From: CAKSQL01 sp045649415
GTDB taxonomy: Bacteria; Bacillota; Clostridia; UBA1381
Direction of reading: 5' to 3'
Assembly (NCBI GenBank): GCA_045649415.1
Contig: JAZRPY010000020.1
Location: 1-46,635, forward strand
Length of the DNA stretch: 46,635 nt
Shown: piece by piece, positions 1-8,560 of the stretch
How the letters are laid out: every line of letters begins with the position of its first letter
How positions within the stretch are numbered: position 1 is the stretch's first letter
Translations under genes and position numbers: made by a program
Notes under the pieces: model-generated
Seen by the model: the letters and a program-made list of their open reading frames with translations, nothing else
Database searches by the model: none
What the model was told of the DNA's origin: nothing

Positions 1-12
1 AGTTTTAGCCAT
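1..12 (-). CDS. Start of a leftward gene, cut by the window edge
   Basis: The first 12 bases read on the minus strand as ATG GCT AAA ACT (M-A-K-T). A GAGGTG ribosome-binding site lies 7 nt upstream of the ATG, at 25-20. Only four codons are inside the window, so the product cannot be named. The gene would be divergent from the secreted protein that starts at 158. Confidence 0.5.
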
Positions 13-59
13 AATATATCACCTCATATTTTAATTATATTATGACTCGAAATTAAAAA

Positions 60-90
60 ATATATTATAAATATATTATAAATATATTTA
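60..90. repeat. 11-bp AT-only tandem repeat in a divergent promoter region
   Basis: ATATATTATAA is repeated at 60-70 and 71-81, followed by a partial third copy at 82-90. The 11-bp period is close to one helical turn. The repeat lies just upstream of the -35 box of the next gene, so it could act as an UP-like or bent element. That role is inference. Confidence 0.6.
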
Positions 91-97
91 TTTAATA

Positions 98-126
98 TTG
101 ACTTTGCTAAGAAATTATGATATGAT
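98..126 (+). promoter_or_regulatory. Sigma-A-type promoter of the secreted stalk-domain protein
   Basis: TTGACT (98-103) and TATGAT (121-126) are separated by exactly 17 bp. The start codon follows at 158 with AAAGGAG in front of it. Confidence 0.75.
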
Positions 127-157
127 ACAATAAAAAAATGAAAGGAGATTTTTTAAA

Positions 158-733
158 ATGAAAAAATTTATATCTGGTTTTGTTATTGGAGCAATTATGT
201 TTTCAATAATTGGTGTCTTTGCTGCATCTTATGTTGCAAATCCTGCTGATTTTAAGGTGTTGGTAAACGGTGAGGAATTTGTATCAGACCCTCCAGCACT
301 TGTAGTTGAAGGAAGAACTTATTTGCCCCTTCGTGCTATTGGGGATGCCCTTGGCGTTCCTGTTAATTGGAATGAAGAATTAAGACAAGCCGAAGTAGGA
401 GAAATTAGAGATAAAGTCAACACTGCTATTGAAATAGATGGTAATGTAACTGTAAATGGTTTCGATTTTAGTCAGTTGTCAGTACAGAAACAAGAGTATA
501 CAAACACTTATATCTGTAGAGTTGAAGTTAAAAATAATTCTCAGGAAGATATAGAGAGTATGATGTTTGCAATTTCATTTTTTGATGAAAACAATGAGCG
601 TATAGGTGTTGCAGAACTTGGAACAATAACAAATGGTCTAAAAAAGGGAGAAACAAAAACCGCAACATTATATAGTTCGGATGATTTATCAAAAGCCAAA
701 ACAGCAAGATACGAAATAAAATTTACTTATTGA
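158..733 (+). CDS. Secreted copper amine oxidase N-terminal domain / FxLYD-like protein
   Basis: 191 residues. The N-terminus MKKFISGFVIGAIMF continues into a hydrophobic stretch ending near FAASYVA, which is a typical Sec signal peptide or anchor. Residues about 33-80 (VLVNGEEF, then VVEGRTYLPLRAIGDALG and VNWNE) match the copper amine oxidase N-terminal 'stalk' domain, a beta/alpha module common in clostridial surface proteins and not an oxidase in itself. Residues about 95-191 (CRVEVKNNS, then MMFAISFFDENNERIG and the spaced KKGETKTATLY) resemble an FxLYD-type beta sandwich. It is likely extracellular or envelope-attached. Start: AAAGGAG sits 11 nt upstream of ATG 158. Monocistronic, with its own promoter and the terminator at 911. 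The precise function is unknown. Confidence 0.8.
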   Translation: MKKFISGFVIGAIMFSIIGVFAASYVANPADFKVLVNGEEFVSDPPALVVEGRTYLPLRAIGDALGVPVNWNEELRQAEVGEIRDKVNTAIEIDGNVTVNGFDFSQLSVQKQEYTNTYICRVEVKNNSQEDIESMMFAISFFDENNERIGVAELGTITNGLKKGETKTATLYSSDDLSKAKTARYEIKFTY

Positions 734-910
734 TTTTAATTAACCACAAATTTTTATAAAAGTTATGGATTTTAAGAGATAATATAAAAGTTTTGAGGAA
801 TTATAAACGGGCAAATATGAGATATAGCACGATATTAAACGATATAAATTATATCAGCCTATATTGTAGGTATCACGGAAACTCAAAGAGATAATTATTA
901 TCTACTACAA

Positions 911-937
911 ACCCCAGAAACTCAAGGTTTCTGGGGT
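911..937 (+). terminator. Rho-independent terminator of the stalk-domain gene
   Basis: ACCCCAGAAAC (911-921) pairs perfectly with GTTTCTGGGGT (927-937) over a 5-nt loop, followed by a T run. It lies between two convergent genes. The 734-910 spacer holds several GATATA/CGATATA repeats but no gene I can support. Confidence 0.9.
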
Positions 938-956
938 TTTTTTATGCTAATTTTTA

Positions 957-3900
957 TTATTCGAACAAGCTTAGCAATTCTTCCTTGGAAAGAGCAGACA
1001 AAAGATTTTTATTTTCCTTTATAATCCTGTCGGCAAGACCTTTTTTCTTTTGGGCAAGCTTTAAAATCTGTTCCTCTATAGAGCCTCGTGAGGCAAGCTT
1101 GATAATTTGTACTGCCTTGGTCTGTCCAATTCTGTGTGCTCGGTCGGATGCCTGATCCACAACTGCAGGATTCCACCACGGATCGTAGTGAATAACCATA
1201 TCTGCACCTGTTAAATTCAAGCCTGTTCCTCCGGCTTTAAGAGAGATCAGGAACACATTTCTTTCTCCTGAATTAAATCGATTGGACATATCAATTCTCA
1301 TAGCAGCAGGGGTGGAGCCGTCAAGATAGAAATAGGAAATATCATTAAGCCTTAGTCTGTTTGCAATAATGTCCAGCATAGAGGTGAATTGTGAGAAAAT
1401 CAGAATTCTGTGGTCGGACACTATGGCAGAAGTCACCAATTCCATAAGGAGCATAAGCTTTCCACTGTCCTTTTTGTAGTCGGAATTTATAAGGGCAGGA
1501 TGGCAACAAATTTGCCTCAGCCTTGTTAAAAGAGATAAAATCCTGACTGTGCTGTCACCATTTTTAACAATTTCGCTGGCTTCTTCCTTTGCAGACTGCA
1601 TAAATGCCTTATACACCTTTTTTTGCTCAGGCTCAAAGTCTGCTAAAATGGTGGTTTCTATCTTTTCAGGAAGCTCACCTAAAACATCCTTTTTTAGTCG
1701 TCTTAATATAAAGGGACGAGTTTTATTCTTAAGTCCCGAAAGTCCTGAAAATTTACCAAGCTTTGCCTTTTTCTCATACATATTTATAAACTCGGTATGC
1801 GAGGAAAGATATCCCGTCATAACAAAGTCAAATATAGACCACAGCTCCGACAACGAATTTTCAACAGGCGTACCTGTGAGTGCAAAAAAGTGTTGGGCAT
1901 TTATCATCTTCACCGTCTTTGCATTCATAGTTCGTGGATTTTTAATATGTTGAGCCTCGTCAATAAAGAAATAAGAAAAACTGATATCCTTATATAATTC
2001 AATATCACGACGCAAAAGCGCATATGAGGTTATAACAAAGTCTGCACCCTCTATGTCACCAAGAAGCTTTTCTCTTTCTTCCTTTGTGCCATCAATAATT
2101 TTTACCGAGGCAACGGGAGCAAATTTCATAATCTCGTCATACCAGTTGTAAACTAAAGATGTGGGGCATACCACCAAAGATGGAGTGTCGGGACGGACGC
2201 TCATAATGTAGGCAATCACCTGGAGAGTTTTTCCCAAACCCATGTCGTCGGCTAATATACCACCAAGTCCTAATCGTGACAACTGATAAAACCAATTAAC
2301 TCCCATCTTTTGATAATCCCTGAGTCTATCAGAAAGGTAGGAAGGAATGGTTATAGAGCTTTCCATAACCCTGTCTATCATATCTGAAAGGGATCTATCC
2401 ATATTGGTGTAGCCAAGACTTGATAGCTGAGCAAGGTACAGGGAGTAGAACTTGGAAATAGTCTGCTTTTTCTTAATTCTTGAAAGGGACAGGGGCAGAG
2501 TTTCAAATAGCTCAAGCTCCTGATTTTTCTCTTTCAGGTCTATAAAATTTCCGTCATTCAGTCGCCAATAGCTTTGATTGTTTTTATATGCTAAAAGGAT
2601 TGAGGATAATTCCTCCTCTGAAAGAGGACTGTCAAGAGAAAATTCCAACAAATCAATTTCCTCGTTGTAGCCTATGTGGGTATTTATTTCAGGCAATTTT
2701 CCTGATGTGAGAGCTAAAAAGCTGTCACTTAAAATCAGCTCTGCCTCATTTTCAAGAACAGGCAACCCTTTAGTTATAAACAAAAACACATCATCAGCAT
2801 CGTCCAATATATATAATCCGTTTTTATATATAAAGTCGGAGAATAAAAGCAATAGCTTGTTTTCTGCCTCAAAGTCACGGACTAAAATCTTGTCCTCAGG
2901 AATTGAGGTGGTGGGGAGAATAAGTGAAATGCTCCCATAAAACACCTTGATAACTGCCGATATTCCGTCCTGATATCTGTCAAAATATATTTTAAATTCG
3001 GGCTTTTCATTAACAACAAGTTCATCCACTCCATAGCACACCACCTGTTGCTGATTTTTCAGGCTCGGCAGAACCTTGGCGGCAAAGTGAATACTATTGT
3101 CCCCTGAAAATTCCAATTGGGTACGCTTGTTTAAAATCATTGCACGATATATGGGCATAAACCAGGAACGCCAATGTAAGTCGGTGTTGAAAATTTTTCC
3201 TTCAAAAAAGAACCAATCCCCCTCGGGAGTGAGGGATATTCCACTTTCAGTTACCGATATATTTATATTCATATCTGTTGCCTGAATATCCACTAAAATG
3301 TCGGGATTATCCCTCTGGATTGGCAGGTTGCGATAGAACATTGAGTCTATTATATAGGTACAATCCACCATATCAAGAAGGGGGAATAGCCTTTTTGCAG
3401 TGCCCTTTCCAATCTTGGCCTCGGTGGCAGATGGTGAGAAAAAGCCTGCGCCTGCCTTGTTTTCCTGTGCCTCGCACAATATGCTTATAATATCCTCCGA
3501 CACTCCGTCAAAGGAGCAGGTGGAGTTTGTATAGACAATAGATTTTGAAAGCCTATATTCTCTGTTGGATATTATGGCATCCAATAGCTTTTCCACCGAT
3601 TGAATGGCAAAAACAGAGTCGTTATTCACAAGGCTCAAAGCTATGGAATAGCTGATTTTAGTTGGAGTGGGGGTAATCCTGAAGGTGACCCCAACCCTGA
3701 AGGATAAAGGCTCAGGTCTATCAAATTCCTTGCAAAGACTCGACGCCAAAAGGTCATTTTCATTGCTAAAGCCTTCAACTCTGTCTATTTCTGATTGTCG
3801 GGTTTTCAAGGTTGCAACAATGTGCTTACAGGCACAACCCATAGTCTGATAATATGGACAGGTACAAAGCGTGCTCTTTATTTTATCACCATCAAGGGTG

Positions 3901-4058
3901 ATATGCACATTGTATAACAAATCATCATCAACCGAGGCAACAATAGAGTCGTCTTTTCTTGTTCTTAGATGGACTCTGCCCTCTTTGAAATATTCAATAC
4001 CACGCTTATAGATGGTGGGGGAGCATATTTTTTTTATTTCATTGTCCGAAATTTTCAC
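957..4058 (-). CDS. SWIM zinc-finger SNF2-family DEAD/DEAH helicase
   Basis: 1033 residues. The N-terminus carries a SWIM zinc finger (residues about 64-82: CTCPYY, then GCACKHIVATL, i.e. CxC...CxH). A long SNF2-associated middle region follows. The C-terminal half is a complete SNF2 ATPase: motif I DDMGLGKTLQ (about residue 602), motif II DEAQH, motif III ALTGTPVEN, motif V GGTGLNLTGA and motif VI HRIGQTK. It is likely a DNA translocase of the bacterial RapA/HepA-like SNF2 group, acting on protein-DNA complexes; the substrate is unknown. The start is a GTG (4058) 11 nt after AAGGAGG. It is transcribed alone from the promoter at 4098-4126. Confidence 0.93.
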   Translation of the reverse strand: MKISDNEIKKICSPTIYKRGIEYFKEGRVHLRTRKDDSIVASVDDDLLYNVHITLDGDKIKSTLCTCPYYQTMGCACKHIVATLKTRQSEIDRVEGFSNENDLLASSLCKEFDRPEPLSFRVGVTFRITPTPTKISYSIALSLVNNDSVFAIQSVEKLLDAIISNREYRLSKSIVYTNSTCSFDGVSEDIISILCEAQENKAGAGFFSPSATEAKIGKGTAKRLFPLLDMVDCTYIIDSMFYRNLPIQRDNPDILVDIQATDMNINISVTESGISLTPEGDWFFFEGKIFNTDLHWRSWFMPIYRAMILNKRTQLEFSGDNSIHFAAKVLPSLKNQQQVVCYGVDELVVNEKPEFKIYFDRYQDGISAVIKVFYGSISLILPTTSIPEDKILVRDFEAENKLLLLFSDFIYKNGLYILDDADDVFLFITKGLPVLENEAELILSDSFLALTSGKLPEINTHIGYNEEIDLLEFSLDSPLSEEELSSILLAYKNNQSYWRLNDGNFIDLKEKNQELELFETLPLSLSRIKKKQTISKFYSLYLAQLSSLGYTNMDRSLSDMIDRVMESSITIPSYLSDRLRDYQKMGVNWFYQLSRLGLGGILADDMGLGKTLQVIAYIMSVRPDTPSLVVCPTSLVYNWYDEIMKFAPVASVKIIDGTKEEREKLLGDIEGADFVITSYALLRRDIELYKDISFSYFFIDEAQHIKNPRTMNAKTVKMINAQHFFALTGTPVENSLSELWSIFDFVMTGYLSSHTEFINMYEKKAKLGKFSGLSGLKNKTRPFILRRLKKDVLGELPEKIETTILADFEPEQKKVYKAFMQSAKEEASEIVKNGDSTVRILSLLTRLRQICCHPALINSDYKKDSGKLMLLMELVTSAIVSDHRILIFSQFTSMLDIIANRLRLNDISYFYLDGSTPAAMRIDMSNRFNSGERNVFLISLKAGGTGLNLTGADMVIHYDPWWNPAVVDQASDRAHRIGQTKAVQIIKLASRGSIEEQILKLAQKKKGLADRIIKENKNLLSALSKEELLSLFE

Positions 4059-4097
4059 GAAGATTGTAGCCTCCTTTTTGAATTATGGTATCTTTTT

Positions 4098-4126
4098 ATT
4101 ATAGCACAAGGTTTTAATGATTTCAA
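4098..4126 (-). promoter_or_regulatory. Promoter of the SNF2 helicase gene
   Basis: On the minus strand, TTGAAA (4126-4121) and TATAAT (4103-4098) are separated by 17 bp. It is divergent from the malQ promoter. Confidence 0.8.
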
Positions 4127-4144
4127 GAATATCAATAAAAATAC

Positions 4145-4172
4145 TTGTAATAATTTAAGAATATGGTAAAAT
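4145..4172 (+). promoter_or_regulatory. Probable malQ promoter
   Basis: TTGTAA (4145-4150) and TAAAAT (4167-4172) are separated by 16 bp. The malQ ribosome-binding site follows at 4195. Confidence 0.6.
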
Positions 4173-4209
4173 AATTATAGGAAATTTGTTGTTCAGGAGA
4201 GAAAAGCGT

Positions 4210-5676
4210 ATGAGAAAAAGTGGAATTTTAATGCATATATCGTCATTACCGTCGGAGTACGGAATAGGAACAATGGGAGAGAGTGCCTTCAAATTTGTGG
4301 ATTTTTTGGCAGAGTCAGGACAAAAATGCTGGCAGGTGTTGCCAATCAATCCAACAAGCTATGGGGATTCCCCATATCAATCACCCTCTGCCTTTGCAGG
4401 AAATCCGTACTTTATAGATATTCCCACTCTTATTGAAGAGGGGCTTTTGAAAAAAAGTGAAGCCGACAATTATTTTTTTGGCGACAATGAGGAAAATGTG
4501 GACTATTATTTGTTGTTCCAGAACAGATACCCTCTTTTGAGAACTGCATATAAGAGATTTAATAAAACTGAGGAGTATTATAGATTTGAAAGGCAAAATG
4601 CCTTCTGGCTTGAGGAGTTTTCTTTGTTTATGTCCTTAAAGGAGGAAAATCATTTCAGATCCTGGATTTATTGGGAGGAGGACATAAAAAATCATGAAAA
4701 TGAGGCAATAAAAAAAGCAAAGGAAAGACTTTCGTGGTCTATTGACTTTTATAAATTTCTGCAATTTAAGTTTTTTATGCAGTGGGAAAAGCTAAAAAAT
4801 TATGCCAACAAAAGGGGGATAGAAATAATAGGAGATATGCCCATTTATGTTGCCCTTGACAGTGCAGAGGTATGGAGTATGCCACATTTGTTTTTACTTG
4901 ATGAGGAGCATATGCCCATAAGGGTGGCAGGATGTCCACCTGATGCCTTTTGCGAGGATGGTCAGCTTTGGGGAAACCCACTCTACAGATGGGATGTAAT
5001 GAAAAATGATGGCTATTTTTGGTGGATAAAAAGAATGGAAATGTCAAAAAAGCTTTTTGACAGAGTGAGAATTGACCATTTCAGAGGCTTTGAGGCATAT
5101 TACACAATTCCCTATGGTGACGAAAATGCCAAGAATGGTTGCTGGGAGCAGGGACCGGGGATTGAGCTATTCAACGCCCTGAAAGGAAATGTTTTCGACC
5201 TTTCCATAATAGCAGAGGATTTAGGAAACATCACTGACCAGGTGAGGTGGCTTTTAAAGGAAACAGGCTGTCCCGGGATGAAGGTGATGCAATTTGCCTT
5301 TGACCCATGTGGTGACAGTGAATATCTTCTACATCATCACATTGAAAAGTGTGTGCTATACACAGGCACTCACGACAATGACACAATCCGTGGCTGGTAT
5401 AACAGCCTAAAGGGTGACGAAAAGGCATTTGTTAATAGATATCTCAGAATAAAAAGGGAAGAGGATGCAGCCGATGCTATGATTTCTGCTGTTCTGTCAA
5501 GCGTTGCTGAAACGGTGATAATTCCCATTCAGGATTATATGAATATGGGCTCAGAAGGGAGAATGAACACTCCGTCAACATTGGGTGGAAATTGGTTGTT
5601 CAGGGTTAAAAAGGGTGATTTATCCAAAAAGCTATCCAATAAAATTTTTGAATATACAAGGACATACAGACGATAA
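4210..5676 (+). CDS. malQ: 4-alpha-glucanotransferase (amylomaltase, GH77)
   Basis: 488 residues. It transfers alpha-1,4-glucan segments between maltodextrins in the cytoplasm and releases glucose. The opening RKSGILMHISSLPSEYGIG, plus WQVLPINPTSYGDSPYQS, are signature GH77 segments. The nucleophile lies in VRIDHFRGFEAYY, the acid/base in IIAEDLG and the third carboxylate in GTHDNDTIRGW. The length is normal for the family. ATG 4210 is chosen because AGGAGA lies at 4195-4200; an upstream in-frame TTG at 4186 has no ribosome-binding site. Its stop lies 16 nt before a small orphan gene that probably shares its transcript. Confidence 0.95.
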   Translation: MRKSGILMHISSLPSEYGIGTMGESAFKFVDFLAESGQKCWQVLPINPTSYGDSPYQSPSAFAGNPYFIDIPTLIEEGLLKKSEADNYFFGDNEENVDYYLLFQNRYPLLRTAYKRFNKTEEYYRFERQNAFWLEEFSLFMSLKEENHFRSWIYWEEDIKNHENEAIKKAKERLSWSIDFYKFLQFKFFMQWEKLKNYANKRGIEIIGDMPIYVALDSAEVWSMPHLFLLDEEHMPIRVAGCPPDAFCEDGQLWGNPLYRWDVMKNDGYFWWIKRMEMSKKLFDRVRIDHFRGFEAYYTIPYGDENAKNGCWEQGPGIELFNALKGNVFDLSIIAEDLGNITDQVRWLLKETGCPGMKVMQFAFDPCGDSEYLLHHHIEKCVLYTGTHDNDTIRGWYNSLKGDEKAFVNRYLRIKREEDAADAMISAVLSSVAETVIIPIQDYMNMGSEGRMNTPSTLGGNWLFRVKKGDLSKKLSNKIFEYTRTYRR

Positions 5677-5692
5677 AAAGGGGCAGAGGAGT

Positions 5693-5983
5693 ATGAAGAA
5701 ACAAAAAAAGCTGATGTGGGTATTGGCAGGTGCTTTGGCAGTTGGTGCATACAGAGCTACAACAGGTAAGGGAATTTTTAATAAAATCCGATTTAAAGAT
5801 GAGCATGACGCCATTTCAAACTATATGTTATCTAACCACCCCGGAGCATTTTATTCGGATATTGTAAAAACAGGTGAGGGTTGGTCGTGCATTATAAATG
5901 ACGGGTACGACAAATATTTGTTGTACATAAATCTATCCGAGGACGGAACATATATTTTTGCCGAGAAAAAAATAGAAAAATAA
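5693..5983 (+). CDS. Small membrane-anchored or exported protein, unknown function
   Basis: 96 residues starting MKKQKKLMWVLAGALAVGAY, a basic N-terminus followed by one hydrophobic segment that fits a membrane anchor or an uncleaved signal. The rest (residues about 30-96) is soluble, with an EHDAISNYM helix and a C-terminal beta-rich part (GWSCIINDGYDKYLLYINL, then YIFAEKK). I do not recognise the family. The start at 5693 has a GCAGAGGAG ribosome-binding site immediately upstream. Probably co-transcribed with malQ; no terminator lies between them. Confidence 0.7.
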   Translation: MKKQKKLMWVLAGALAVGAYRATTGKGIFNKIRFKDEHDAISNYMLSNHPGAFYSDIVKTGEGWSCIINDGYDKYLLYINLSEDGTYIFAEKKIEK

Positions 5984-6003
5984 GGAAAATTTTAAAAAGC
6001 ATA

Positions 6004-6092
6004 AACTCATAGCTGTGAGGACAAAATATTAGTGTACTTAAAAAGACAGTACAAAATATTCAAACTTTAAAAGGAGAATAAAGCTATGAGTT
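6004..6092. repeat. 11-bp inverted repeat whose right arm covers the DUF1540 start codon
   Basis: AACTCATAGCT (6004-6014) is the exact reverse complement of AGCTATGAGTT (6082-6092). The right arm contains the ATG at 6086-6088. Between the arms lie a direct repeat ACAAAATATT (two copies about 30 bp apart) and the ribosome-binding site AAAGGAGAA. Confidence 0.7.
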
Positions 6093-6253
6093 GTAGTAAT
6101 GCTAACGAATCAATTAAATGTACAGTTCAACAATGTAAATATCATTGTCAGGAAAAGGATTTTTGCTCACTTGAGTGTATCACAGTGGGAACACACGAGC
6201 AAAACCCAACAATGAGCGAATGCACAGATTGCAAGTCTTTTAAATTAGCATAA
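6086..6253 (+). CDS. DUF1540 small cysteine-rich protein
   Basis: 55 residues: MSCSNANESIKCTVQQCKYH, then CQEKDFCSLECITVGTHEQN and a final CTDCKSF. Seven further Cys follow the one near the N-terminus, in the CxxxxCxYH...C...CxxxxI pattern of the DUF1540 family, which is common in Clostridia and presumed to bind metal; function unknown. The ribosome-binding site AAAGGAG is 8-9 nt upstream of the ATG. The gene lies alone between malQ/orphan and the his operon and ends at a bidirectional terminator. Confidence 0.85.
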   Translation: MSCSNANESIKCTVQQCKYHCQEKDFCSLECITVGTHEQNPTMSECTDCKSFKLA

Positions 6254-6261
6254 CAAAAAAA

Positions 6262-6292
6262 GCCGACATTCCAATTACTCTGGAAGGTCGGC
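6262..6292. terminator. Bidirectional terminator between the DUF1540 gene and the his operon
   Basis: GCCGACATTCCA and TGGAAGGTCGGC form a 12-bp stem with one mismatch over a 7-nt loop. An A run lies on the left (a T run for the minus strand) and a T-rich stretch on the right. Confidence 0.9.
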
Positions 6293-6300
6293 TATTTATT

Positions 6301-7194
6301 TTAATTTCGTTCTCGCATCATTTTGGAAAAATACCCGTCACAAATGCTACTGGACAGAATAAAAATCCCATCTATTTCCAATGCTGAGCAGATAGAGCGA
6401 AGAATAATGATTCCTGGGATAATAACATCTGCTCTGCTTTTTGCAAGGCTTGTGAAGATTTTAAAAATCTTTTCAGGATTTTCCTCAGATAATCTACATA
6501 ACGAATCCAAATTTTCCACGCTGATATAGTTGTTGTCGGCTTGATTGTTCAGCTTGTTAAAAAGCTTCAGGGCAGTTTTTGCAGTTCCACCCATTGCATA
6601 GGCATACTTTGTGCCAAAAATATTTTTTATATGGGCTATCTCTCTCTTAACAAAGAGGGAGATTTTTTCCCTTTCCTGATGAGTGGGAAGGTTTCCTTTA
6701 ACAAATTCTAATTTTAATCTGTTAGAGCCGATTTTTAAGGAGTCGGAGGATAAGATTTTTTCTTTATCAAACTGAAAAAGCTGACAGCTTCCCCCACCTA
6801 AATCGATGCCAATGACATACTCCTCGGCAACACTTCGTCGCATAGCATAAAAATCATAGTCAGCCTCCTCATTGCCTGATAGAACATTTATGGTTATTCC
6901 CACAGCTTCGCGAACAATGGCAATAATATCCTCTTTGTTGTCAAGCTCTCTCAATGAGGCAGTTGCAAAGCATCTTATAAGCTGACATTGACTATCCTTC
7001 ATCATATATTTAAATTTATTAAGTACCGCAATCAAGCGTGAAATTCCGTCGTCACTCAGCTTTGAGTCAACGGTTTCATTGAGCATGTGAGAACGCACAA
7101 GCTTGTCCTCAATTTTTGCAGCCATTCTGCCACGGACCTGATAAACTACACCCCTGATGGTGTTTGAGCCAATATCAATAATCCCATATCGCAT
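6301..7194 (-). CDS. Ppx/GppA-family phosphatase-like protein
   Basis: 297 residues of the ASKHA fold. Phosphate loop 1 is YGIIDIGSNTIRGVVY at the very N-terminus, and the second ATPase-like motif GIDLGGGSCQLFQFD lies near residue 130. A third glycine motif AMGGTAKTAL is near residue 200. Family members hydrolyse exopolyphosphate and/or pppGpp; which one applies here cannot be read from sequence. It has only the N-terminal catalytic domain pair, without the HD extension of longer Ppx. ATG 7194 is preferred over 7209 because GAGGAG lies 7-8 nt upstream of it. It is the last gene of the his operon, 23 nt after hisIE. Confidence 0.85.
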   Translation of the reverse strand: MRYGIIDIGSNTIRGVVYQVRGRMAAKIEDKLVRSHMLNETVDSKLSDDGISRLIAVLNKFKYMMKDSQCQLIRCFATASLRELDNKEDIIAIVREAVGITINVLSGNEEADYDFYAMRRSVAEEYVIGIDLGGGSCQLFQFDKEKILSSDSLKIGSNRLKLEFVKGNLPTHQEREKISLFVKREIAHIKNIFGTKYAYAMGGTAKTALKLFNKLNNQADNNYISVENLDSLCRLSEENPEKIFKIFTSLAKSRADVIIPGIIILRSICSALEIDGIFILSSSICDGYFSKMMRERN

Positions 7195-7217
7195 AGAAAA
7201 ACTCCTCATTTTTTATT

Positions 7218-7832
7218 TTATCTGCGTTTTTCAAGTTCTTCAAAAATGTCGTCCCAAGTCATATCGTTGTCAGCCAGCATAACAGTCAGGTGGTACATAA
7301 GGTCTGCCACCTCATAGGAAATTTCGTCCTTGTCCCTGTTCTTTCCTGCAATCACAACCTCGGCTGCTTCTTCTCCCACCTTCTTTAATATTTTATTTTC
7401 GCCCTTTTCAAAAAGGTAGTTGGTATAGCTTCCCTCTTTTGGATTTTTCTGTCGGTCAAGGGTTACTGCCATAAGTCTTTGAAGAATGTTGGAGGAGGAA
7501 GAGGTGGCGTCAATATCAGTAAGCTCACCATTTTTTAGCTTTCTGTAAAAACATGTTCTGTTTCCTGTGTGACAGGCAGGACCTGCAGACTCTGCCATAA
7601 TCACAAGGCAATCCTCGTCGCAATCCACTAAAATTTCCTTAACATATAAGTAGTTTCCGGAGGTTTCACCCTTTATCCATTCAGTCTGCCTTGATCTTGA
7701 CCAGAAAACTGCTCTGTTTGTTTCAATGGTCTTTTTCAAAGTGTCCTCATTCATATATCCAACCATTAAAATATCCTTTGTTGTGGCATCCTGAACAACT
7801 GCAGGGATAAGTCCTTTATCATCAAATTTCAT
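7218..7832 (-). CDS. hisIE: Bifunctional phosphoribosyl-AMP cyclohydrolase / phosphoribosyl-ATP diphosphatase
   Basis: 204 residues covering histidine steps 2 and 3 in one chain. The HisI half is residues about 1-110, with FDDKGLIPAVVQDATT, WSRSRQTEWIKGETSGN, the metal-binding DCDEDC and the CHTGNRTCFYR motif. The HisE half is residues about 115-204, a MazG-like helical domain with LFEKGENKILKKVGEEAAEV and YEVADLMYHLTVML. The start follows AAGGAG and lies 14 nt after hisA. Confidence 0.97.
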   Translation of the reverse strand: MKFDDKGLIPAVVQDATTKDILMVGYMNEDTLKKTIETNRAVFWSRSRQTEWIKGETSGNYLYVKEILVDCDEDCLVIMAESAGPACHTGNRTCFYRKLKNGELTDIDATSSSSNILQRLMAVTLDRQKNPKEGSYTNYLFEKGENKILKKVGEEAAEVVIAGKNRDKDEISYEVADLMYHLTVMLADNDMTWDDIFEELEKRR

Positions 7833-7846
7833 TTTTAAAATCTCCT

Positions 7847-8560
7847 TTATCTTCCAATTTCAATTGCATCCTTTAAAGAGAGCGTTTCAGCATATAAGGC
7901 TCTGCCGATTATAACACCTTCAACGCCTGTTGGAACAAGTGCTTCAACATGGGAAAGATTTCCGATTCCCCCTGATGCTATAATATCTGCATCCACCTTG
8001 CTTGCCATTTCTCTCATTGCCTCAACATTAGGACCTTTTAGAGTTCCGTCGGTGGCAATGTCGGTATAAACAAAGGTGGAAGCACCTAAGTCCTTCATTT
8101 TTTTTGCAAAATCAATAGCAGTGAATTCGCTCACCTTTTCCCAACCCTCAATTGCTACCATTGAGTCCTTGGCATCAATGCCTATCACAATTTTTTCCTT
8201 GTATTTATCTAAGGCACGCTTGATAAATTCATTGTCGGCAACTGCCGAAGTGCCTATTATCACTCTTGAAATTCCACAGGACAGCTTTGCTTCAATGTCC
8301 TCCATGGTGCGAATGCCACCACCTGTTTGCACAGGAATATCAAGGCATTTACATATATCGCTGATAACCGAGGCGTTCACTCCATGCCCCTTTAGTGCCC
8401 CGTCCAAATCAACAACATGGAGATATTCTCCACCCTGAGCCTCCCATTTCTTTGCCATTTCCACAGGATTGTCGCCATAGACGGTAACATCGGAAAAGCG
8501 TCCCTGTAAAAGTCGCACGCATTTTCCGTCCTTTATATCAATTGCAGGGTAAATTCTCAT
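7847..8560 (-). CDS. hisA: ProFAR isomerase
   Basis: 237 residues, a TIM barrel that converts ProFAR to PRFAR in histidine synthesis. Both half-barrel phosphate sites and catalytic Asp residues are visible: IYPAIDIKDGKCVRLLQG at the start (Asp8) and YTDIATDGTLKGPN in the second half, plus GGGIRTMEDIE and IASGGIGNLSHVEAL. Its ATG overlaps the hisG stop by 4 nt (ATGA), so the two are translationally coupled. HisF, HisH, HisB, HisC and HisD are not in this window. Confidence 0.97.
   Translation of the reverse strand: MRIYPAIDIKDGKCVRLLQGRFSDVTVYGDNPVEMAKKWEAQGGEYLHVVDLDGALKGHGVNASVISDICKCLDIPVQTGGGIRTMEDIEAKLSCGISRVIIGTSAVADNEFIKRALDKYKEKIVIGIDAKDSMVAIEGWEKVSEFTAIDFAKKMKDLGASTFVYTDIATDGTLKGPNVEAMREMASKVDADIIASGGIGNLSHVEALVPTGVEGVIIGRALYAETLSLKDAIEIGR

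Noticed and set aside
5271..5278. TCCCGGGA as a Noc-binding site core
   Set aside because: The core palindrome is present, but the flanks do not match the ATTTCCCGGGAAAT consensus, and it lies inside malQ.
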